Origin: Palaemon carinicauda
Taxonomy: Eukaryota; Arthropoda; Malacostraca; Decapoda; Palaemonidae
Assembly: GCF_036898095.1 (NCBI RefSeq)
Contig: NC_090765.1
Span: 28,628,915-28,692,914 of the forward strand
Direction of reading: 5' to 3'
Length of the DNA: 64,000 nucleotides
The notes below the pieces were generated by a model. The model had not been told where the DNA came from, searched no databases, and saw only the letters and a list, made by a program, of their open reading frames with translations. Positions 46,530-56,340 of this stretch are shown piece by piece; the stretch's first letter is position 1, and each line of letters begins with the position of its first letter. The position numbers and the translations under genes were made by a program.

Positions 46530-48479
46530 ATGAAGTGTGACTTCGACTTCTGCGCTGTGAAACGCCCGCACTTCTACGGGCATACGGCTTGCAGGACTCG
46601 CGCCCCTTGTGCTAACAAGAAAGGGGATTTGAAATTCTGGGACCCGCTGAACTGTACGGTCTGCCAGGCTCACATAGCTGATGCCTTCCATAACCCTCCC
46701 TCAGCGGAGGTCAGGGACACTTCTCGGGAGAAGCTACGCAAGTGGGTGCGTGGCTTCCAGAAGAATGCCACCGGACCGTACCTGGCCACTGAAGAATTGA
46801 GGTCACTTCTGTTCCCAAAGGCCTCCCCTGATTCTGTGGTGCCCAAGGATTTGATCCCCACTGTCCAAATTACGGTGGAACCTGATGTAGTCATGGCCCA
46901 GTCCATGCACGAGTGCCGCCTGGATTCCGAAGATGATGAACACATGTCGGATGTCTCGGAGGGCACGGAGAAGACCCTTATGGCTCAAGGTGCTGAAGAT
47001 GATGAAGACCAGGTGGAATACGCCGAGTCGGAGCAAGAGGTCGCTCCTCCTTCCATCACCGCCCCTACTCCTACACCGACGGAAGTGTCTCTCCCGTCTA
47101 CCTCCACTACCCCGGAACCCTTGCCATCCACCCAAGAGATGCTCCGGATGATTAAAGCCATCATGGACGACAGGCTGAAGGAGAATCAGGAGTTCATCAG
47201 GTCCATGATAGGATCCAAAGAACCGAAGAAGATCTCGGTTAAGGATCTCCCCGCTTGCTCACATGCCAACCCATGGAGGTATGCTGAGCATATGGTTATA
47301 GCGACCGGCAGGATCTTCGTCAGCGACAAGATCGGCACGGTCCCCCTGGAAGACGTGGAGTTCTTCCCAAATTTTGAGGCCTACCCGGACTGTTACGTCC
47401 GACTTCGCTCTGAACCTGCCTCTAAAGAAGAGACCGAACCGAAAGAGGAGATAGTGTTCGATCTCGCGAAGGCCCAGGCTATGCTAGCCAACACGTTTAA
47501 AAGTAGGGGTTTTACCTGCTCTAAGCTTCCGGCCCTGAGCAAGAAGCACCCTACCTACGTCGCACCCGAGGATGCAGTCCTTCCATTCATGGAAAAGGCC
47601 TTCGCTGCGTGCCTCAAGGCTGTGGAAGAGGGAAAAGCCTGCCCTGCACTGGAGGAGTGCAGACCCTTCTCCATAGTGACTCCCCCCGACGCTCGACACT
47701 GGAAGGACATCCAGCATACTTTCGTGGTGGGAAAGCTAGATCCTGACGTCGCCGGACGTCAGTTTAATGAAGACCTCCCGAAACTCAACGATCACCTCCT
47801 TCGTCGGGAACAAGATACGAAGGAGAGGCTCGCAGCATCCATGTCCCACCAGGTCCAACTGGACATCATGGCCTGTGACACCAGAGTACCAGACCACTAC
47901 ATGGTACTTGCCAAATCCCACATGGCAACCCTGGTGAAGGACATGTACCACTTCATGAAGGCTTGGAGAGCCTGTCGTGAATTCGTGTTCGCAGGTGCCA
48001 CTGTGAAACATGAACCCCGGAGGCTGATTTCCTCCAACATCTGGGGTAAACACCTCTTTCCTTCTGACCTTGTGAAGGAGATCACCGACAAAGCCGCCAC
48101 GGAGAATAGGAACCTTCTCCACAAGTGGGGCATGTCAAAAAAGAGGAAATCCTCTCAGGACGACGGACCTCAACCTAAGAGGAAATCTTCTAAACAGAAA
48201 CCCCAGCAACGTCAACCAAGACGTCAGTTTCCGGGACCCGCTACCTCCCAAGTGGCAGCTCAGCCACAGCAGAGCTTTCAGCTGGTCACCCAACCGGTCT
48301 TGTCACAGTCACCGGTTTTCACCCCTGCTTTCGAGCAACAGACGACTACCTTTCGTCCCAAAGGTAGAGGCTCAAGCAGAGGTGCAGGCAGAGATGCGTC
48401 TCGCCGTCCCTCCAGAGGCAGAGGAGGAAAGGGAGCTAGCGGCCGAGGCAGCAAGCCCTCGGGACACCAGAAGCAATGA
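46530..48479 (+). CDS. E6 gag-like protein (649 aa), intact
   Basis: The ATG at 46,530 opens an unbroken 649-codon frame. The N-terminus is Cys/His rich: CDFDFC, then H-T-A-C-R-T-R-A-P-C, then CTVCQAH within the first 55 residues, suggesting a zinc-binding fold. The same general layout, in a shorter form, is seen in E3, E7 and E8. Acidic and Ser/Thr/Pro-rich text follows (about residues 115-225), then a globular part (about 230-540) with FKSRGFTCSKLPALSKKHPT. Two basic stretches (KKRKSSQDDGPQPKRKSSKQ) look like nuclear localisation signals. The C-terminus is RGG-like (RGRGSSRGAGRDASRRPSRG), expected to bind RNA. It ends at TGA 48,479, overlapping the start of the RT frame. The role as nucleocapsid-like protein is inference from position and composition. 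Confidence 0.8.
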   Translation: MKCDFDFCAVKRPHFYGHTACRTRAPCANKKGDLKFWDPLNCTVCQAHIADAFHNPPSAEVRDTSREKLRKWVRGFQKNATGPYLATEELRSLLFPKASPDSVVPKDLIPTVQITVEPDVVMAQSMHECRLDSEDDEHMSDVSEGTEKTLMAQGAEDDEDQVEYAESEQEVAPPSITAPTPTPTEVSLPSTSTTPEPLPSTQEMLRMIKAIMDDRLKENQEFIRSMIGSKEPKKISVKDLPACSHANPWRYAEHMVIATGRIFVSDKIGTVPLEDVEFFPNFEAYPDCYVRLRSEPASKEETEPKEEIVFDLAKAQAMLANTFKSRGFTCSKLPALSKKHPTYVAPEDAVLPFMEKAFAACLKAVEEGKACPALEECRPFSIVTPPDARHWKDIQHTFVVGKLDPDVAGRQFNEDLPKLNDHLLRREQDTKERLAASMSHQVQLDIMACDTRVPDHYMVLAKSHMATLVKDMYHFMKAWRACREFVFAGATVKHEPRRLISSNIWGKHLFPSDLVKEITDKAATENRNLLHKWGMSKKRKSSQDDGPQPKRKSSKQKPQQRQPRRQFPGPATSQVAAQPQQSFQLVTQPVLSQSPVFTPAFEQQTTTFRPKGRGSSRGAGRDASRRPSRGRGGKGASGRGSKPSGHQKQ

Positions 48480-50282
48480 AGTGCTTCCGGTGGGAGGAAG
48501 ACTCCGCCAATTCCAGGATCGTTGGACCTTCGATCCCTGGGCACACAGCATCGTCAAGAAGGGTCTAGGCTGGAGTTGGACTCAACCACCCCCAACATTC
48601 CAGCAATTCTTCCAACAATCAACCCCCTTCTGGAAGAATATGTCCTAGATCTCTTGAACAAGAAGGTGATAAGGAAGGTAAAGTCCACCAGGTTCCAAGG
48701 GAGACTGTTTTGTGTCCCCAAGAAAGACTCCGACAAACTCAGAGTCATTCTGGAATTATCCCCCCTCAACAAGTTCATAGCGAACGACAAGTTCAAGATG
48801 CTGACTCTTCAACAGATAAGGACCCTTTTGCCTCGAGGTTCTTACACGGTCTCCATAGACCTGGCACATTCCGATGAACCATCACGCTTCCTCCTACCTA
48901 GGATTTCGACTCCAAAGGAAAAGCTACGCCTTCAGGGCCATGCCCTTCGGCCTCAATGTGGCCCCTCGGATCTTCACAAAGCTGGCGGACGCCATAGTAC
49001 AACAGCTCCGCCTCCGAGATGTCCAGGTGATGGTCTACCTCGACGATTGGCTAGTTTGGGCTCCATCGCCCGAGGATTGTGTAAAATCCTGCAGCAAAGT
49101 CACCCAGTACCTAGAACACCTGGGATTCAAGATCAACGAGAAGAAATCTCGCCTCTCTCCAGCTCAGAAGTTCCAATGGTTAGGAATCCATTGGAACCTT
49201 CAGTCACACCGCCTTTCCATTCCCCAGAAGAAAAGGAAGGAAATAGCAGGGTCTGTCAAGCGACTACTGAAATCCAAGCGGATCTCAAGACGCCAGCAGG
49301 AACGAGTTCTAGGCTCTCTACAGTTCGCCTCAGTAACAAACCCAGTGCTTCGTGCACAGCTAAAGGATGCCGCGGGAGTCTGGAGACGTTCTGCATCCAT
49401 CGCTCGAAGAGACCTCAAGAGACGGCTCCCAAACAGACTTCGACTTCTCCTCAAGCCGTGGTCGGAAGCAAAGGCCCTGAAAAGGTCCATTCCTCTTCAA
49501 CACCCACCTCCATCACTCAACATCCACACGGACGCTTCGCTGGAGGGTTGGGGAGGTCACTCCCACCAAAAACAGGCTCAAGGCACATGGTCTCCCCTGT
49601 TCAAGACGTTCCACATCAACATCTTGGAGGCCATGGCGGTCCTTCTAACTCTGAAGAAACTCTCCCCGCCTCCCTCGATCCATATTCGTCTAACCCTAGA
49701 CAACTCGGTGGTAGTTCGATGTCTCAATCGCCAAGGCTCAAGATCGCCCCAGATAAATCAGGTGCTTCTCCCAATCTTCCGTCTGGCAGAGAAGAAGAAA
49801 TGGCACCTGTCTGCAGTTCACCTACAAGGATTCCGCAACGTGACAGCGGATGCTCTATCTCGGACAAACCCGATAGTCGGAATGGTCTCTAGACGCAAGA
49901 TCATTCTCCTTCATCTCTCACCAAGTCCCAGAAATTCAGATAGATCTCTTCGCAACGAGCGACAACAATCGACTTCCTTGGTACGTGGCCACGTACGAGG
50001 ACCCCAAGGCAGAAGCAGTGGATGCCATGTCACTGGACTGGAACAGATGGTCCAAGATCTACCTGTTCCCTCCCACCAACCTTCTGCTGAAAGTCCTCTC
50101 CAAGCTGAGAACCTTCAAAGGGACAGCGGCCCTAGTGGCTCCCAAGTGGCCCCGGAGCAACTGGTACCCCCTGGTCCTGGAGCTGCAGCCCAAGCTCATC
50201 CCTCTCCCGGGCCCAGTTCTCTCCCAACAAGTACAGAAGTCGACTGTCTTCGCTTCATCATCGAAAATCAAGGACCTTCATC
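48382..50282 (+). pseudogene. E6 reverse transcriptase / RNase H, two frameshifts
   Basis: The start overlaps the gag end: frame 48,382-48,648 has VGGRLRQFQDRWTFDPWAHS, the usual pre-RT text. A shift near 48,620 moves to the frame with PLLEEYVLDLLNKKVIRKV and LSPLNKFIANDKFKM. A second shift, with a short deletion at 48,862-48,868, removes the K-D-A-Y part of motif A between SIDL and WHIPM. From 48,874 the frame is open: FRAMPFGLNVAPRIFTKL (motif B), VMVYLDDWLVWAPS (motif C, YLDD intact) and LGFKINEKKSRLSP. RNase H follows, with LNIHTDASLEGWGGH, HINILEAMAVLLTL, RLTLDNSVVVRCLNRQG and NVTADALSRTNPIVG. In intact relatives the enzyme copies the element RNA and removes the RNA strand. Confidence 0.88.
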
Positions 50283-51274
50283 TCATGATTTTCTCTCCCT
50301 AGCCGCAAAGAAGAGGTTTGGGATCTCGAAGAAAAGTCTAGACTTCCTCGAGGAATACAAGACCGAATCCACAAGACGGCAATACGAATCATCTTGGAGA
50401 AAAGGGGTCTCTTTCGTCAAGACAAAAAATCCTAAGGAAATCACAATTGATTTCTGCATGTCCTTCTTCATTCACCTTCATGGACAGGGATTAGCAGCCA
50501 ATACGATTTCAACTTGCAAATCGGCCTTGACTAGACCACTATTGTATGCCTTCCAAATTGATCTGTCCAGCGACATCTTCAATAAACTGCCGAAAGCATG
50601 CGCTCGTCTACGCCCAGCACCCCCACCGAAACCGATCTCCTGGTCATTGGACAAGGTGCTCCATTTCGCCTCCAACTTAGATAATGATTCATGCCCTCTC
50701 AAGGATCTGACTCAGAAAGTTATATTTCTCTTTGCTCTTGCCTCAGGAGCCCGAGTCAGCGAAATTGTGGCATTGTCAAGAGAAGAGGGTCATATCCTGT
50801 TTACTGATTCAGGAGACATTACCCTCCCCCCGGATCCGACGTTTCTCGCCAAAAATGAATTACCCACCAAAAGATGGGGCCCCTGGAGAATATGCCCCCT
50901 GAAGGAAGATGCCTCTTTATGCCCAGTAGAGAGCCTCAAGGTCTATCTTCGCAGAACTTCGAACTTTGGTGGAGGCCAACTCTTCAAAGGAGAAACATCG
51001 GGCAGCGACCTGTCACTGAAACAATTAAAGAGCGAAAATCACCTACTTCGTTCGCAGAGCGGATCCCGACAGTACACCCGCCGGTCACGATCCTAGAAAA
51101 GTTGCATCGTCTCTGAATTTCTTTCAGAGTATGGACTTCGAAAGCCTTAAAAGCTTCACAGGCTGGAAGTCCTCGCGTGTTTTCTTCAAACATTATGCGA
51201 AACAAGTGCACGAAGTCAAACATTTTGTGGTAGCCGCAGGTAGTGTTATGAAACCTGCACCTAACTCTGCATAG
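50283..51274 (+). pseudogene. E6 tyrosine recombinase, one late frameshift
   Basis: It begins fused in frame with the RT/RNase H polypeptide (740-codon frame 48,874-51,096). Visible are the N-terminal core-binding segment (TESTRRQYESSWRKGVSFVK) and SALTRPLLYAFQIDLSSDIF. The first catalytic arginine is present in FALASGARVSEIVALS, followed by CPVESLKVYLRRTSN. Near 51,030 the frame shifts by one. The new frame gives FVRRADPDSTPAGHDPRKVA, containing the H-x-x-R box, and then GWKSSRVFFKHYAKQV with the nucleophilic tyrosine, before stopping at about 51,274. Thus all R / H-x-x-R / Y residues survive, split over two frames by a single lesion or a sequencing error. Confidence 0.88.
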
Positions 51275-52086
51275 AACAGTGAGTTACTTGGGACTCTTAA
51301 CTCTTCGGGTGCCTATGTTGACCCTCGAGCGATACATAGTGATGTCGAAAACACTTAGTGCTTTCTTATAACTGTTCTTATCCCAGGTGAAATGTCATAG
51401 TTGTCACACAAGTGCCGCATGCCTAGAGCATGATGTGTTTTAATTAAAGACTAACGTTCCTCGAGAACGAGTGCCTACTAATAAATTTGAAATTCCCTTT
51501 CAGATTCAAGAGCAAGTCTTTATTACTATGTACATTATAATTACTGTAAATGAACTTTACTTATTGCTGCAATTCATTTAATTTCTGCAACTGTGAAATA
51601 AAATTTCTATTTTATTACTTGTGCGTCTCAATCCGCTCCTACTTACTATGAAATACATGCCTGTCATAGTTTTATTATCCCCTTTCCTTATGGTTCATGG
51701 AGATTTTAAGGTCCTAACCCTTATTTTATATTCACTCTTACAACGTAATATTCCAATACGAATACTTACTCTTCATACCCTGGAGACGAAACCAACCTTC
51801 TCAGCACACAGTGTCCAACCACCACTTGTCTGCCTTCCAGAATGTTCCGATACGAATGCCAACCATTCAGTCTCTTCTCCAAGTTCTTCAGGTTCTTCTA
51901 ACAAGGTGAATAGCCCTTCAATAACCACTTTGACGTCGGCATGGCCCGTGGGAACTTCACTGCCAAGGGGGGCAGGAAGATTCTTCCCTACGGTTCTTTA
52001 TTAAGATTACTATGCTATTTTGTTCAAAGCCCTTGGCACTTACCAATAGGGGAAAATCTACCACGATACATTGATTCTCTGGTATT
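51275..52086 (+). other. E6 3' untranslated region
   Basis: About 800 bp of non-coding element sequence between the recombinase stop and the internal complementary region. The 127-codon frame at 51,621-52,004 has no supporting feature. Confidence 0.5.
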
Positions 52087-52181
52087 CTTCCATCAGGACG
52101 CCATGGCTTGAGCCCAAAAAACGGATTTTGAGCGAAGCGAAAAATCTATTTTTGGGTGAGATAGCCATGGCGTCCTGATGG
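52087..52181 (+). repeat. E6 internal complementary region (95 bp)
   Basis: The left part (CTTCCATCAGGACGCCATGG to GAGCCCAAAAAA) is the reverse complement of the left terminus (43,880-43,915). The right part (AACGGATTTTGAGCGAAGCG to GCCATGGCGTCCTGATGG) is the reverse complement of the right terminus (52,585-52,652). The halves meet at the shared A6. It is also a palindrome-flanked structure: CCATCAGGACGCCATGGC at one side, GCCATGGCGTCCTGATGG at the other. Confidence 0.95.
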
Positions 52182-52260
52182 ACCTTCCCTGCTACTTCGT
52201 CCAGTTTTTAGGTCCCACCCTGCTCTGCTGTATCATGGTGATCGGCAAGCAACTGGCTTC

Positions 52261-52603
52261 AGGATGAAGACGGACGTGACGTCATTTAAGCAATGGCGCC
52301 CGTTTGTTTACGTCTCGAGTACCAAAAGTAGCCACGGATGAGATTAGCTATGGAACGGCTCCCAGCTATTCTCCGCCTTTACACACCGAAGCATTAACTC
52401 TGTTCGGGGTGTAGATAGCTATGTGGCGCGTTAATACATGCGTCCCCTGTTGATATATGATGTCTTAAAAGGGAAACCTTTAGGATACTCGCTCCAGAAG
52501 TTAGAATTCTGTGATAACCTGTGGTTAAATTCTCTGGGAATATCTTAGTAGTTATTTACCCAAGGAAGCTACCAAAAAGGAACCTTCCATCAGGACGCCA
52601 TGG
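52261..52603 (+). repeat. E6 right inverted terminal repeat (343 bp)
   Basis: Reverse complement of 43,895-44,237, exactly the same length. It is followed by a right-end extension (52,604-52,652) that is absent from the left end but copied in the internal complementary region. Confidence 0.97.
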
Positions 52604-52769
52604 CTATCTCACCCAAAAATAGATTTTTCGCTTCGCTCAAAATCCGTTTTTTGTGACATACCACGTGGTTATTTGTTGTGTGCTTGTAATTTACCGATAT
52701 AATATAATTTTTCGCATTATTTTTATATAATTGATTGGGCATGCATTATGTCTTCGCAATCAAAAGTGT

Positions 52770-55700
52770 ATGTCTCGTGTAACTAGTCGATTCTATGGTC
52801 GTGTTGGTATTAAAAGTTCTGATGTAACATTTATGTTGGCAGTGGAGACAGATCCTCACACCCTTTGTCCCACCTGCAGAGGTCAACGGTGTGATAGTGA
52901 TTATAAGTGTAATGAGTGTAGGGAGTGGTCTTCCTCCCTGTGGGAGAGGTTTGAGCGACCGCTGAAGAAGAAGTCTAAGCGGGATATTTCTCCTTCGAAG
53001 GGAGGAAAGCCCAAGGCCTCTTCTTCCGTGTCCCGACCCTCCTCCAAAGCTCATACTCGTCGAGAGACTGTCGAGTAGTAGCGTAGACCAATTTAATGTT
53101 AACCAACCCCGGTCCTTGAGAGATGGTGTTGCTTCCCCTAGCGAAGCGGCCTCACCTCTCCCTCTCCCGGTTGAGGCCTTGTCACTAACTCCTTTGTTAC
53201 AGATTTGTTCGTCCTTGGGGCTCTCGTGTCTGCCCTCCAAGGACGCATTGCTGCAGATCATCCGCAAGGGTGCTACTGTGCAGCAGTTATCATCGCCGTC
53301 AGAGGTAGATCCTCTATTCCTTGTCGACAATGTGGTGTCAGAGGTGTCGCCTATGATCTCATCTGACTCCTCTGCCCTCCCTCTCCAGTGGTTTCTGTTG
53401 ACTTAGTTTCCCCCGTTCCTGAACATCTTTCACTGGGGAAACTTAAGTCCAACGTCTGTCTCTCCTGCGAGTGTTTCTTCCCCTAGGGTGCGTTGAATCA
53501 TAGAGACTCCTCTTCGTAGGACTGCTGCGGCGTATGGTCAGCTTGCTGATCCAACGGCCCCTAGAGGGCGTCTTCGTCGGAAAGCTCGCCTTCCACTTCA
53601 CCCCAGAGGCTTCCCTTCACCATCGGTGAAAAGGTGCCTCTTCTGCTTCGTCGTCGCAGCCTTCACCTGCAGAGGAGCCTTCGCTGCAGTTATCTTCTGG
53701 ACCTCAACCTTTGACCGTCTCTGGACCTCGTCCTTCCAAAGGGCACATCCCAGCTCCTGTCCTGCTATCCATCAGACCTGCCGACCTTCCATCACCGTTC
53801 CTGTTCCCGGTAAAGCCTCTTGAGGCCCTACCAAAGTGTGCAGCTGTGTACCATTGCCCCACAGCTCGGCAACCTCCTACAGGACATCAGCGCTCACCAG
53901 CAGCTCGTCAACACAAGCCTGCTCGTCGGCGCGCCCCTTCACCTGCTCGCCCTCATAGACACAGTTGCATCATGAGCCCACTCGTCAGCGCTCTCCTGCA
54001 CGCCCCTTCACCTGCTCGCCCTCATAGACACAGTTGCATCATGAGCCCACTCGTCAGCGCTCTCCTGCACGCCCAAGGTCTCCTACGCGCCAGCGCTCTC
54101 CTGCATGCCAACGATCTCCTACGCGCCAGTGCTCTCCTACCTGCCAGCGCTCTCCTACGCGCCCACGATCTCCTCTTGGGCACCAGCGCGCTCCTGCGCA
54201 CCAGCACTTGCCTGCACGTCAGCGAGCTCCTGCGCGCCAATATTCTTCTGCGCGCCAGCGCTCTCCTACACACTATAACTCCTGTGCGCATGCACCATCA
54301 CTCGCCTACGCGCGAACATGCGCTCACCTGCGCGCCAGGTCTCTACCGCGCTCGCGCACCAGGATGCGCGCGCCAGCACGTGCCCACACGTACGGGCCAA
54401 CACTCGCCAGCGCGCCAGCTCTCGTCTACTCGCGTAAACCAACTCTTGCCCATGCGCCAGCTATCACTTGCGGGCTCTCCCGCGTGTGCGCTAACAGGCA
54501 CGTGCACAGGAACCACACACGGCCAGGTCATCATCGCCTCACTCCCCTCCCCGCAAACACATTTCTGCGCGCCCATCTGGAAAAGGTGAACAGGCTTCAG
54601 CAGAGGGGTTCAGGATCCCGAAATTGCCTCCTTCTAAGGCGGACCCACCTATTACAGTAACTCCTCGTAGGGAACCTTCAGTCCCTTTCCCTTCAAGGGA
54701 TCTGTCTGACAGTGCTTCGGTCAGTCTGCAGCCATGGTTCAATGCCCTAGTCAGAGCTGTTGCATAGGCATTCAATCCTGCCCTGTTTGGCCGCTCGTCA
54801 GAGCAGCCTATAGTTCCAGGCTCCCGACACGGAACCATGACTTCCTCCACCCCATTGAAGAGGAAATGAGGAGTTTCCGACGTGGTCACTTCCTCGAGGG
54901 TGAAACTAACTCCAATCAGGCCATCAAGGCCAGTCCTTCCAATACCTCCCCAGGGATACTCTCTCATCTCACCTTTACCAAGGGAGTCGCGTGAGGAAAG
55001 CCTTCCTCCATTCCACCGTCGGAGGAAACTTCCCTACACACTGAGAGTTCCCCTCCATCAGAGATCAGGAATGACACAACACCTAGGCCTTCGATGTTGG
55101 AGTCTTACCTCCTTCCTCGGAAGAGTCCAAAGACTCCAAGACCCTCCCAAAGTCTCATCCTGGACTAGAAAGATGGAGACAGCCAGCCACTCGAGGGATG
55201 TCTGCGACCCACCCCGGGAAGAGCTCTCGGGGATGGAAGATGGAGACTTCACTGCAAGTCCAACGTCAGAAGGGGAGCGAAAAGAGTCAGAACATGCATT
55301 ATGGCAGGTTTTGACTCTTATTAGGGTTCTAAATGGGTTTTCCTACCCTAAGATACCCCCTCGGGAGGAGAAGGACTCTGTCTTAGACCGTGTCTTTGGT
55401 ACCCAGAAACCCTCAAAAACCAGTGCAGCCCTGCCCTGGTCTCAAGGGTTGAAGGGTGCCAAGGCAAAGATCGCCCAACAGCTCTCCGAGTTTGCCGCCT
55501 CTACCAACAAGCTCCTCCCACCTCCTCGTGTACAACGGAGGAGGTACTTTGAGATCCTAGAGGAGCCCAGTCCAGCACCTCCTCGTTCACCACTCTCTGG
55601 AAGAGCTAACTAAGGGGATCTCCCTAGACACTCTCTCCAGCCGGCAGGTCTCTTTCTGGGCTGCCGAAGTCCTTAATCAGGAAAAGGTCATAAAGTATAC

Positions 55701-56340
55701 CATGCAGGCTACTTTTTGGCTTGATACCTTGGTGGGGACCTTGGGAATCCTGGTACGAACCAATGATTTTTCCAAGGAACGTACCAGGAAGGCAATGGAG
55801 ACCTTCCTTCTCTCAGGCACTCGCACGATAGAGTTTCTTGCCCACCAAGTTTTGAACTTGTGGGCAAACACCATCTTGAAACGTCGAGATGCAGTGTCTG
55901 AGAGATTCCACCATCAGGTCCCCAATGTCTAGATAAATAGGCTCAGACATTCCTCTCTAGAGGGAGCCCACCTGTTTGAGCCTAAGGATGTGGAACATGC
56001 TGCTGAGAGGTGGAGGAAGTCTCATCAGGACTCCCTCCTCCATAGGGCTTTGACATCCAAACCCTACGTAAACCTCCAGCACCTCCGCAGTCCCGTCCAA
56101 TCAAGACCACAGCGACAAAAACAGCGGCGAAGCCAGTGGTGTCTAATAAGCCCTTTCCTGTCAAGGACAGGAAAGGCAAGAAGTCCTCCAGGGGAGGGAA
56201 AAATCCTAGAGGGATCAGCCGAGGCCGCAAACGCTTGGATAGACAGTCCCCCTGCTTCTCCACCAGTGGGGGGATGCCAACAAAGTTGCTCGGACAGGTG
56301 GGAGCAACTCGGGGCCGATCCCTGGATAATCTCCTTGATT
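52770..56340 (+). pseudogene. E7 gag-like region with Cys motif and RS-type repeats, fragmented
   Basis: Frame 52,731-53,078 has ETDPHTLCPTCRGQRCDSDY, KCNECREWSSSLWERF (CX2CX4CX5CX2C) and KKKSKRDISPSKGG, stopping at 53,078. 53,116-53,406 gives SPSEAASPLPLPVEALSLTP and LPSKDALLQIIRKGATVQQL. 53,900-54,450 is the repeat region (separate entry). 54,882-55,613 gives an acidic Ser/Pro stretch and AKIAQQLSEFAASTNKLLPP. 55,702-55,932 gives FWLDTLVGTLGILVRTNDFS. 55,990-56,340 gives HAAERWRKSHQDSLLHRALT and a Pro/Arg/Gln-rich link to RT. The order matches E3 and E8, so this is one gag-like protein of about 1,000 residues cut by frameshifts. Confidence 0.65.
53930..54450 (+). repeat. Coding minisatellite, RQRSP-type units
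   Basis: Repeated units such as CGCCAGCGCTCTCCT(A/G) give R-Q-R-S-P-(A/T)-(R/C)-Q text in the gag frame. A 54-61 bp block (CACCCCTTCACCTGCTCGCC-like) is duplicated at 53,935-54,060. GC-rich compared with the surroundings. Confidence 0.85.

Larger units (their letters stand above)
43880..52652 (+). mobile_element. E6: structurally complete DIRS retrotransposon (8.8 kb)
   Basis: In order: left terminus T6 plus GGGCTCAAG (43,880-43,894), left inverted repeat, long leader, gag-like ORF, RT/RNase H, tyrosine recombinase, 3' UTR, internal complementary region, right inverted repeat, and a 49-bp right extension ending at T6 (52,647-52,652). The two 343-bp repeats are almost identical reverse complements. 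Both termini share the T6 run, which appears once at the centre of the internal complementary region, as expected if a circular intermediate is formed and recombined. No target duplication is seen, consistent with recombinase-mediated integration. Three frameshifts make this copy probably inactive. Confidence 0.95.

Noticed and set aside
48522..49892. 456-codon plus-strand ORF in E6
   Set aside because: Its first part (48,622-48,865) is true RT sequence. After the deletion at about 48,866 it continues in the wrong frame, so most of it is a shadow of the RT/RNase H frame starting at 48,874.
53711..54589. 292-codon Arg/His/Leu-rich ORF in E7 as a host SR protein
   Set aside because: It lies inside the DIRS gag region, is made of the coding minisatellite, and the same repeat occurs in E8. 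No independent gene structure.
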